A DNA stretch of 64,000 nt, from the NCBI GenBank assembly GCA_002689655.1, contig NZHC01000064.1:9045-73044 (forward strand). Reading direction: 5' to 3'. The notes under the pieces are model-generated. The model saw only the letters and a list, made by a program, of their open reading frames with translations. It did not search any database and was not told the DNA's origin. How positions within the stretch are numbered: position 1 is the stretch's first letter; every line of letters begins with the position of its first letter. Shown here in pieces: positions 8,728 through 16,328 of this stretch. The stretch is from Rhodopirellula sp. Lineage in GTDB: Bacteria; Planctomycetota; Planctomycetia; Pirellulales; Pirellulaceae. A program made the position numbers and the translations under genes.

Positions 8728-9486
8728 TCATGATTGCAAATGAAGTAATCCTCGGCAAACCAAATTGTCAATTCGCTCGTGATTATGCTGCAAATGAGGC
8801 GAGACAATTGGGGCATCTCCACCAGTCAAGACAATCGGAACGAGTTCGCGAGCAATATCTGCATGGTTGCAGTATTCGGTGATCAGGCGATCGATCGCGG
8901 CAGTGGCTGCTGTCAGTACGCCGCAGAAAATGGCATCTTGGGTGTTTTTCGCGGGGTATTGCGGTTGTCGATTTAGCGTATCGAGCCGCGGCAGGCTTGC
9001 GGTTCCCTCCGCTAATGCTGTGAGTTGCATACCTAGACCCGGCATGATCGCACCGCCTTGGAATTTGCCGTCTCTTGCCACGAGGTCAACCGTGATTGCG
9101 GAACCCGCGTCAACAATAATGACTGGTGGGGCGGATTGGATCGTTGCTGCGTAAGCACAGATAAGGCGATCAATGCCAAGCCGATCAGGCTCATCGACTT
9201 TTGGTTCCATTGGGATATCCCGCCATGTCACCAAGTTCACATTTGCTGCTGGACAGATTGTGCGTAGATGTTCCGCAAAGATCTCGGCGGCCTTTGGCTG
9301 AACGCTTGCAATGTGCCACACGAGTTCCTGTTCGTCGTTTCGGCCTTGCGCCCATTGAGTTGCGGTTATTGGCCAATCATTTTCAAACAGTGAAAGCGAG
9401 TATTCGTGAAGAGTTTCCGCGGTACTCAGTGCCAACTTGATTGCGGAATTTCCGATGTCAACAGCGATGTTCGTCGTTGTCTTCAT
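8728..9486 (-). CDS. coaX: Type III pantothenate kinase
   Basis: CoaX performs the first step of coenzyme A synthesis, phosphorylating pantothenate. At 252 residues it has the ASKHA-fold motifs of the type III enzyme: VDIGNSAIK near the N-terminus, GIDRLICAYAA (the family's GxDR), and VDAGSAITVDLV followed by GGAIMPGLGMQL. The usual DAGTAxT is DAGSAIT here, a conservative change. The ATG overlaps the obg stop by one base (TGATG), so translation is probably coupled to obg. Type III enzymes are standard in bacteria lacking CoaA. Confidence 0.93.
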   Translation of the reverse strand: MKTTTNIAVDIGNSAIKLALSTAETLHEYSLSLFENDWPITATQWAQGRNDEQELVWHIASVQPKAAEIFAEHLRTICPAANVNLVTWRDIPMEPKVDEPDRLGIDRLICAYAATIQSAPPVIIVDAGSAITVDLVARDGKFQGGAIMPGLGMQLTALAEGTASLPRLDTLNRQPQYPAKNTQDAIFCGVLTAATAAIDRLITEYCNHADIARELVPIVLTGGDAPIVSPHLQHNHERIDNLVCRGLLHLQS

Positions 9487-10667
9487 CAGTCTTCGTCCCC
9501 ACCCGTTATCGGTTCTTGGGGAACTTCATCAAAGTTTTTGGCTTGGACTTCATCTGAAAGATCTTGTGTTGGACCAGCAAGGTGAGGTGGTAGACGCTTT
9601 CCCTGTTGAGCAGGAGTTCTGATCAAATCCGATTCCCGCAACACCGTGACTTCTTCACCTGCTTCGATCATCCGTTTGCGACGGAGGTCTACTCGCGACA
9701 TGATTTCGGACATCAAGCCATGTAATCCATCTCCCGTCATCGAACTGATCAGCAAGACTTCGCGGTCGATGGCCTCGGCCAATGCATCACGAACATCGGC
9801 AGAGCCATCAAGTTCACTTTTTGTGACTACAACAATCTCATCTCGTTCACCGAGTGATGCGTCATATTCACAAAGTTCACTACGGATGGATTTGTAGTTT
9901 TTGACAGGATCAGTGCTGTCGATGGGCATGGGTTCGACCAAGTGCACCAGCAGTCCAGCGCGTTCCACATGTCTTAGGAACTCATGCCCGAGACCAATGC
10001 CATCGCTTGCCCCTTCGATCAATCCAGGGATGTCAGCCATAACAAAGGATTTACCTTCTCTGACGTCCACTATTCCAAGATTGGGATGTTTTGTTGTGAA
10101 GGGGTAATCTGCGATTTCCGGGCGTGCGCTGGAAATGCGACTCAATAAAGTGCTCTTTCCTGCGTTAGGCATGCCGACCAAGCCAACGTCAGCGATGGAC
10201 TTCAGTTCCAGGATGACGTCACGGACTTCGCCGAGTTCTCCAATTTGTCGTTCACGAGGAGTCCGGTTTGTACTGCTCTTGAAGTGGGCATTGCCCTTTC
10301 CACCTCTACCGCCGCGAGCGATCACAAATTGTTCACCGTGCTTCTTCAAATCTTTGATGACAAAACCGTGCTCAGCATCAATCACCGTCGTACCGGGTGG
10401 TACCAGCAAGGTTTGATCTTTGCCTTGTTTGCCGTGGCGCAACGCCCCTTGACCGGGAGCACCCTTGGGCGCGCGAAACATGCGTCGATTGGCGAACGCA
10501 GCAAGGCTGTTGACGCCCAATCGAGATTCCAGAATCAGGCTACCTCCATCACCCCCGTTCCCACCATCGGGGCCTCCACGAGGGACGTATTTTTCGCGAC
10601 GCATGCTGGAACAGCCATCACCACCCTTTCCAGCTTGCAATTCAATTATCACACGATCAACGAACAT
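9486..10667 (-). CDS. obg: Obg/CgtA GTPase with unusual G4 motif
   Basis: A 393-residue ribosome-associated GTPase. The glycine-rich Obg fold occupies residues 1-160 ([26 protein letters not shown]). The G domain follows with G1 GMPNAGKST at 165-173 and G3 DIPG at 212-215. The G4 base-recognition motif, normally NKxD, reads TKSE at 282-285; threonine for asparagine is common, glutamate for aspartate is not. A charged C-terminal tail ends in GGDED. The customary rplU-rpmA genes are absent upstream. Instead there is a 410-base gap with several stable hairpins. The stop overlaps the coaX start. Confidence 0.94.
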   Translation of the reverse strand: MFVDRVIIELQAGKGGDGCSSMRREKYVPRGGPDGGNGGDGGSLILESRLGVNSLAAFANRRMFRAPKGAPGQGALRHGKQGKDQTLLVPPGTTVIDAEHGFVIKDLKKHGEQFVIARGGRGGKGNAHFKSSTNRTPRERQIGELGEVRDVILELKSIADVGLVGMPNAGKSTLLSRISSARPEIADYPFTTKHPNLGIVDVREGKSFVMADIPGLIEGASDGIGLGHEFLRHVERAGLLVHLVEPMPIDSTDPVKNYKSIRSELCEYDASLGERDEIVVVTKSELDGSADVRDALAEAIDREVLLISSMTGDGLHGLMSEIMSRVDLRRKRMIEAGEEVTVLRESDLIRTPAQQGKRLPPHLAGPTQDLSDEVQAKNFDEVPQEPITGGDED

Positions 10668-11077
10668 GACTGCTTCTACAGGGTTTGCGACCAGCTATCG
10701 GTTGGAATTCGGTGTTGCTTTATCCAGTCGGGACAAGGTAATGACCCGATCACGATCTTTCCCGGCAATTCTCTACTTTTTGCCAGGTAGCTCAAGAAGT
10801 CGATAATCCGCTGGTCGGAGTTTTTTCAAGTTACTCCACTGCCCCTGATTCTGATGGCTGAATCGCTGACACCCAGATCAGCTCGCGAAGGCCACCGAAT
10901 TTGCTTCTTACCGGAGGGTTGAGACGCAACCCTAGGAGGGCGTTCTATCTCTTTCCGGGTACTGAAGGGACGCGGTCAACGGACCACTTCTCCCCTCAGT
11001 GGAATCCCGCGACAAGTGAATGTCTAGCGGGAAGACGAAGAAATCGTTGTTAATTAGGAGCAAGACTTCTTGATGCC
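10668..11077 (-). other. Structured intergenic region upstream of obg (possible leader or small RNA)
   Basis: No gene is visible in these 410 bases. Read on the minus strand they contain several hairpins. A 10-bp stem (arms 10991-11000 and 10961-10970) encloses a second hairpin GGTC-CGTT-GACC (10985-10974). A 7-bp perfect hairpin lies at 10933-10915 (AGGGTTG / CAACCCT). A 5-bp hairpin lies at 10837-10817. One pair in the 10-bp stem is G-U on the minus-strand RNA but an A-C mismatch on the plus strand, which points to minus-strand transcription, i.e. the obg leader. It matches no RNA family I recognise. Confidence 0.4.
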
Positions 11078-12085
11078 TTATCGAAATAGCCAACGATAAT
11101 CCAGACGTTCCTCCAAGCCATATTGCTCCAGAATGTACTTTTGCTCCTTTGGATCGTCAAAGGCAGGCACTCCGAAACGAATCAGATCCTCTGTCTGACG
11201 GACGGCATCACCAGGGCGATAGAAGTTCAGCTGAAGAGCTTTCTGCTTGTACTCGGTCTGCCCGGCGTCGTCCGCCTTCTCAAATGCATTTGTCAAACCA
11301 AAGACTTCCACGGACACAAAGTCGAGTTTGGGATCCACGTCTACCCAAGTTGCTACTCCCCACACGCCAGGACTGGATTTGTCGCTGCTGTACGGAATAT
11401 CGATACGCGAAATTTCAACTGAGTTGTACAGAGGAGCACTGATCTGTTCTCGTACTTTGATCTTTTCACGTGCTGTTGGCAAAATCCGATCAAGGTACTG
11501 CTTGCCATTGATCTGGTTTCGCAGCAAGAACATGGGAAAGAACTTTCGCTTGTCAACGCGAACTGTTTCCATTCGTTGGAACACGTCTTGGCCGGCGACC
11601 TTGTCAGCTGCAGGGCGGAAATCACCACCTCGATAACGCACTCGGTAAACCATGTACCAGACAAGCTTCCGCTGCATTCGTCCATCTGGTCGCGGGACGT
11701 CTATGTAGATCTGCCGAAGCGGTTTGAAGGAAAACTCAAAACAGAATACTGTGCGACGGAAGATCACTTCCTTTGCGCGATCCACTAGTGTGCGAGTGCG
11801 TGGGTCGAAGTGCGGTTTCGAATCCGGATGACCAGACGCCTCACTGAACACAATCTGTGGATAGCTGTTCAAAAACGGCTCCAACTTCAGCGGGCCATCG
11901 AATGTTTCCTCAGGCTGAATGGAACTCGGAATCACCGTCACGACCCCTGGAGAGAACTGTGTTTGCTCCTGAGTCGAAGGATCCTTACGCTGGCCCTGTT
12001 GGGCGAGTGCTGGCACGATGCTCGTGAGGCACAGTGCACAGCAGAGCTGGATTCTTGTAGCAAGTGTCATGTCAGAACCGTTCAT
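11078..12085 (-). CDS. Secreted hypothetical protein
   Basis: 335 residues with an N-terminal signal peptide (hydrophobic LCCALCLTSIVPALA, then cleavage before QQG). The start may be the ATG five codons later. The rest is a soluble, mixed charged/aromatic domain without transmembrane segments, cysteine pairs or catalytic motifs that I recognise. It ends ERLDYRWLFR. The family appears to be a planctomycete secreted protein of unknown role. It follows the Tat-exported protein gene with a 75-base gap on the same strand, so the two may share a transcript. Confidence 0.7.
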   Translation of the reverse strand: MNGSDMTLATRIQLCCALCLTSIVPALAQQGQRKDPSTQEQTQFSPGVVTVIPSSIQPEETFDGPLKLEPFLNSYPQIVFSEASGHPDSKPHFDPRTRTLVDRAKEVIFRRTVFCFEFSFKPLRQIYIDVPRPDGRMQRKLVWYMVYRVRYRGGDFRPAADKVAGQDVFQRMETVRVDKRKFFPMFLLRNQINGKQYLDRILPTAREKIKVREQISAPLYNSVEISRIDIPYSSDKSSPGVWGVATWVDVDPKLDFVSVEVFGLTNAFEKADDAGQTEYKQKALQLNFYRPGDAVRQTEDLIRFGVPAFDDPKEQKYILEQYGLEERLDYRWLFR

Positions 12086-12160
12086 TGCTTATTGCATTTC
12101 ATAGGAATAAGGCGTCGGGGAGTACAGCTTCGTTCTCCCAAACCTCACTAATTATTGTAC

Positions 12161-13732
12161 TCAGCGAACTGAATTCGCGTTTAAAATCGAGTCAGCTACG
12201 TGTTTTGGTATCTTTTGATTCGGCCGTGGGGTCGGTTCTTCCGCACTCGAGTTCAGAATGCTGTTGGTCGGTTTTTTCGACGGTTCACTTGGGGAAGGGG
12301 GCTTCGTAAAACGGAGTGAGCTGGCAAACTGCATGTCAGAGCTGCCAAATGCATCGATGTTGCTCCCCTCCATCGTGAACGTGGCCACAATTTGCTTGCC
12401 ACTCTCATCCGATAGATGCATCAGAATCCATCTTATTGGAACCCCCTCTGCTGAGCCATTGGCAACGGCTCTTAAGACGCGAGTTCCCGATGTTGTGGTA
12501 CGTTCGTCCGACTCGACCATTTCAACGAACTGCTTGCCGAGCAGAAGTTGGGCACTCGATTCAAAAGCCGTTAGTGACCATGGTTGACCGTTGGCCGGTC
12601 GCGGTACGGGTTGAATGTCGCATTGGCCGATACTACGGTCGTTCTGAACCATACGCATCATCGCCGCTTCTGGCTGGTCTTTCATCATCCGCCATCGACG
12701 ATCCATCAGTACGCCAAGGCCGAGCTCTTCGCTTTTGACTGACACGAACTGCAAATTGGCAGCAGCCGGTTTGCTCACATCGATCTTTCTGACTGCGGTC
12801 GGCAAACCGATCGTTTCCTGCAGCGGTTGCCGCACCATTTTGATCGTCGCTGCCACATCAAATCCTGGCTCCGCCCGCCCAATCTCACGAGTTTCATGAA
12901 GTGCTATCGCTAGCCAAGTGCAACTGCTGAGCTTGCGATCGAAGGTAAGCTTACCAATCGTCCGGATGATGGTAGGGACGCCATCGATGGCACCATCCAC
13001 ATCACCTCGCAACTGTATCCTTACCTCCGTTTCGTTCACCGCTACGACTTCCGCTTCCACGTTGCAATCCATGACAGCAGTCAGGTTCAGGACGGAAGCC
13101 ATTGAATCTGCTGAAATAGTGTATTTTGATCCTAGGCTGATTCGCGTCTCAGGCAGCAAGTGATCGATTGCCATGCTCGATATCGGTGCATGCAAAAGCT
13201 CAAGCTCGTCACGCTCGAAAAAATCTTCGATCCCGTAAATCTGTTCGGGGCGCGAGTCATGTCGGACAATCGTGTCACGTACTGAGTCTCTCAGCTGCAC
13301 CGAGTGTCGCGTCTCGTTGAGAGTGCTTTTTGCTTCGGCACGGTGATAGTACCGTTCGGCTGCAATGCAACGGTCTCCCGCCATTAACGAATCCGTGGCC
13401 TTGTTAGCCGCTCTTGGAAAACCACTTGTCTCTGGAAAATGAAGCCTTTCTTCATATTCAAAAGATGCTTGGCTATTGATCGGTAGCTTGAGCGTCTTTT
13501 CGCGTGAGATCAATGGATTGCCGGGCAGATTGACGTTCCCCTTCATCTCGACTTCCATGCGGACGCGATACAAGTTCTGCCCGCCAGCGCGTATCAGAAC
13601 CCCGCTGGAATCTGCCCCTCGGCTCAAGCCAGGAGCGGCCCCGAGCACGCCAGGAGCGGCCCCGAGCACGGTCGACGCCGTCATCAGGAACTTCCGTCGA
13701 TCCAGTAAGGGTGAAGGTTGGTGTTGCTGCAT
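12161..13732 (-). CDS. Tat-exported hypothetical protein
   Basis: From the ATG at 13732 the product is 523 residues and opens with a twin-arginine signal (LLDRRKFLMTASTVLG, then alanine/glycine-rich APGVLGAAPG repeated twice). The open frame continues upstream to 13999, but that part looks non-coding and would bury the signal peptide. The mature part has no membrane segments and no catalytic motif I recognise; it is rich in beta-type alternation with a polar C-terminal tail. Export in folded form suggests a cofactor-containing or fast-folding periplasmic protein. Function unknown. Confidence 0.7.
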   Translation of the reverse strand: MQQHQPSPLLDRRKFLMTASTVLGAAPGVLGAAPGLSRGADSSGVLIRAGGQNLYRVRMEVEMKGNVNLPGNPLISREKTLKLPINSQASFEYEERLHFPETSGFPRAANKATDSLMAGDRCIAAERYYHRAEAKSTLNETRHSVQLRDSVRDTIVRHDSRPEQIYGIEDFFERDELELLHAPISSMAIDHLLPETRISLGSKYTISADSMASVLNLTAVMDCNVEAEVVAVNETEVRIQLRGDVDGAIDGVPTIIRTIGKLTFDRKLSSCTWLAIALHETREIGRAEPGFDVAATIKMVRQPLQETIGLPTAVRKIDVSKPAAANLQFVSVKSEELGLGVLMDRRWRMMKDQPEAAMMRMVQNDRSIGQCDIQPVPRPANGQPWSLTAFESSAQLLLGKQFVEMVESDERTTTSGTRVLRAVANGSAEGVPIRWILMHLSDESGKQIVATFTMEGSNIDAFGSSDMQFASSLRFTKPPSPSEPSKKPTNSILNSSAEEPTPRPNQKIPKHVADSILNANSVR

Positions 13733-14513
13733 TTTGAGATGGCCAGCGTACGATAAGCAATTTCCAAAAAATATGGGTCTAACGCCCCACTCTGTTGATC
13801 GACGCGTTGCCGACGCTGATTCAGGGGAATCTGGCCAGAAAACCACGACTACGAGCTCACAGTTCTCGGCTTGCCAGCCGTGTCTGCCAAATCGACAAAA
13901 TCGGCACCGGTGAATCGTCGTGTCGCAAAATAAGACGCGAGATGATGCAAAGCGTCGGAAAAATTTACAAACGTGGTGGACATTTCGCCGGCATGACAAC
14001 CCCGTGAGTGTTTTAGGAAATAGCTTTAAATCATTATTATCAATAGGTTTAACGTGTTTTGGAACGTGATTTTGTCTCTCGAATTGCCCGTTTGGCCCAA
14101 TATTTCCTACGCCAGTTCGTTGGTCAGTTGGTTTCCTGCCAGAGTTTGTAGTGCCAAGATTGCGGATGAAGTGCCGAATTGGAAAACGAAGCCGTGATCC
14201 AGTTGCGGTGAATCCAATAAATCAGTGAACTTTTTTGGAAATCAATCGGTCTTATTGGTGGGATGCGGAGTCTGTTTTACGCGTACCATTTAAGAAGGCG
14301 TCGGCAAGGAGCCGCCGTCTGGCCGACGGTTCGAGATTTTTTGCGTGATAGGGGTCCACAGATTTCTGTCAAGCAGTTTTAAACTGAAGGTACCCATGGA
14401 CATCGCCCTAAGGATTGGGTGATCCCCGGGCAACATTAGCAGATGGTTGAGCGATCCGCCGGGGTCGCAGGGAAAGAGAGATCAACCGGAAGCAAGCGCT
14501 GGGAGAGACGGAG
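13733..14513 (+). other. Long intergenic region: leader of the sigma-factor gene with alternative hairpins
   Basis: These 781 bases separate the divergent Tat-exported protein gene and sigma-factor gene. I see no coding signal. On the plus strand, 14299-14305 can pair with 14322-14328 (CGTCGGC/GCCGACG, 7 bp). Alternatively 14315-14319 can pair with 14325-14329 (CCGTC/GACGG). These pairings exclude each other and lie before a run of six T at 14337-14342. Another hairpin (GCGATCC/GGGTCGC) sits at 14451-14468, shortly before the GGAG ribosome binding site of the sigma gene. This layout fits an attenuator-like leader, but it is inference. Confidence 0.35.
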
Positions 14514-16187
14514 ATGCACGAAGATTATCGAGATGAAAAAGTCAAAGAACTGCGGGATCAACTGACTCGTTTTGCACCAAAAACGAAGAAGGTTGAACAG
14601 TCTGCACTGACGGAAAAACTGTACGGTGAAGTTGAACTGGGTCGCTCGTATGCGTTCGACTACTGCTGTTTCCGCATTACGAACTATCGGCCAGAGGTGC
14701 CAACGCGACACAGTATCGCTTCGGCCGATCTCAAGCATGATCTACGGCTCCTCATTGAGGACCTGAGTGATTCTGCTGATATCTCCGTCAGTGAGGTCCG
14801 GGAACCGGTACACACCGTGGATGAGCTTAGTAAGAAGTTCAAAGTATCCACGAAGACAATCAGTCGCTGGCGCGACGCCGGGCTCGTAAGCCGCCGTCTG
14901 TTGTTTGGTGGACGAAAACGCGTTGGCTTTCTACAAAGCAGCGTTGAGCAGTTTGTCGCCAAGAACCGTGGCAAAATCAAACGAGGGGAGCGTTTCAGTC
15001 AACTCAGCGAAGACGAGAAGTCTGAGATGATTGAGCGCGCCCGACAATTGGTCGAAGGTGGTGCCAGTCTCTCTGAAGTGACTAGGCAATTGTCAGAGCA
15101 AATGAGACGAAGCCCGGAGACTATCCGCTACACACTCAAGAATTTTGATGCTGATCATCAATCCTTGGCAATCTTTCCAAATCACCGCGGGGCATTGACC
15201 GGTGATGACAAGCGTTCAATTTTCAAACTCTACACACACGGCTCAACCGTGGCCCAACTGTGCAAGCGTTTCAAACGCACACGCACCAGCATCCAGAGGA
15301 TCCTGCTGGATATGCGGCTGGAGCAGATTGGCGAACTCCCACTCGATTACATCTATAATGAAGACTTTGAGTCGATTGAACGTGAAGCGGAATATCTTGG
15401 CCCAGTGCCCCAGCCTGCGACCGCTCCCCGGAAAGTGCGAGTTCCTGCTGGATTACCCAGCTATCTTGCCGCGCTTTATGACGTGGCATTGCTGACACGG
15501 GAGCAGGAGTATCACCTTTTCAGGAAAATGAACTATCTAAAGCATTCAGCCAGCCGACTTCGAGAAAGTCTTAGCCATACAGAAGGCAGTAAAACAGCGA
15601 TCATGGATCGAATCGATGATCTGTATGAGGCAGCCGTTTTGGTCAAAAACCGCATTGTGCAGAGCAATCTTCGTTTGGTGGTATCGATTGCGAAGCGGCA
15701 TGTGGCCAGCACAGATGACTTTTTCTCCCTAGTCAGTGATGGCAATATGTCGTTGATTCGCGCAGTGGAAAAGTTCGATTATTCCCGTGGGAATAAATTT
15801 AGTACCTATGCTTCGTGGGCGATCATGAAGAACTTTGCTCGAACCATTCCGACTGAATTCAAGCATCGCGATCGCTTCCGAACGACAACGGAAGAGTTGT
15901 TCGTAGCTCGTCAGGACGAGCGTCTTGATCCCTACGTTGAAGAAACTGTCCAACGGTCCCGACAGCGGGAGTTATCGAAGATTCTTAATCGCCTTGATGA
16001 ACGCGAGCAAAAAATTATCACCGCCCGTTTCGGCTTGGGGCGAGGCAAAGAGCCATTGACCTTGAAGCAGGTGGGCGAGGAACTGGGGGTCACCAAGGAG
16101 CGTATTCGGCAATTGGAAGCACGGGCACTGTCCAAGCTCAGGGACGCTGCCGATGAGGCCAATATTGATGTGGAGTTGGGTTCCTGA
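14514..16187 (+). CDS. Sigma-70 family RNA polymerase sigma factor with multi-HTH N-terminal extension
   Basis: A 557-residue sigma factor. Region 1.2-like sequence lies at about 310-345 (LTREQEYHLFRKM). Sigma region 2 lies at about 380-455 (SNLRLVVSIAKRH, FDYSRGNKFSTYASWAI, the core-binding and -10 recognition parts). Region 4 lies at about 485-545 (LTLKQVGEELGVTKERIRQLE, the -35 HTH). Region 3 is largely missing. The first 300 residues are not part of normal sigma factors. They hold three HTH-like segments: about 100-150 (KFKVSTKTISRWRDAGLVSRR, excision/MerR-like), 165-210 and 228-270 (resolvase-like, TVAQLCKRFKRTRTSIQRIL). A GGAG site is spaced eight bases from ATG. A strong terminator follows. 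Confidence 0.88.
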   Translation: MHEDYRDEKVKELRDQLTRFAPKTKKVEQSALTEKLYGEVELGRSYAFDYCCFRITNYRPEVPTRHSIASADLKHDLRLLIEDLSDSADISVSEVREPVHTVDELSKKFKVSTKTISRWRDAGLVSRRLLFGGRKRVGFLQSSVEQFVAKNRGKIKRGERFSQLSEDEKSEMIERARQLVEGGASLSEVTRQLSEQMRRSPETIRYTLKNFDADHQSLAIFPNHRGALTGDDKRSIFKLYTHGSTVAQLCKRFKRTRTSIQRILLDMRLEQIGELPLDYIYNEDFESIEREAEYLGPVPQPATAPRKVRVPAGLPSYLAALYDVALLTREQEYHLFRKMNYLKHSASRLRESLSHTEGSKTAIMDRIDDLYEAAVLVKNRIVQSNLRLVVSIAKRHVASTDDFFSLVSDGNMSLIRAVEKFDYSRGNKFSTYASWAIMKNFARTIPTEFKHRDRFRTTTEELFVARQDERLDPYVEETVQRSRQRELSKILNRLDEREQKIITARFGLGRGKEPLTLKQVGEELGVTKERIRQLEARALSKLRDAADEANIDVELGS

Positions 16188-16236
16188 CTCCAGCGGTCGA
16201 TTTCGGTTTTCCTAGGGAAATGTGATATTCAACGAT

Positions 16237-16267
16237 GCCACGCCTTCAGGGCGTGGCTTTTTCTTTT
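16237..16267 (+). terminator. Rho-independent terminator after the sigma-factor gene
   Basis: A perfect 8-bp stem GCCACGCC / GGCGTGGC with a five-base loop is followed by TTTTTCTTTT. It starts 49 bases after the sigma stop codon and lies before the U32-family gene, separating the two plus-strand transcription units. Confidence 0.93.
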
Positions 16268-16328
16268 GAATTCAACCACTTGGAAATTGCTCATTTCCCT
16301 TCCGTGGTTGCCTTGTCATACTGCGGTG

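Noticed and set aside
10245-10790. 181-codon plus-strand frame opposite obg
   Set aside because: Lies over the conserved Obg fold and runs into the intergenic region; no recognisable product.
12115-12140. GGGAG/CTCCC inverted repeat after the Tat-exported protein gene
   Set aside because: Five-base stem with a 12-base loop and no T-run; too weak to call a terminator.
14325-14345. GGTTCGA sequence resembling a tRNA T-loop
   Set aside because: No acceptor stem or anticodon arm can be built around it.
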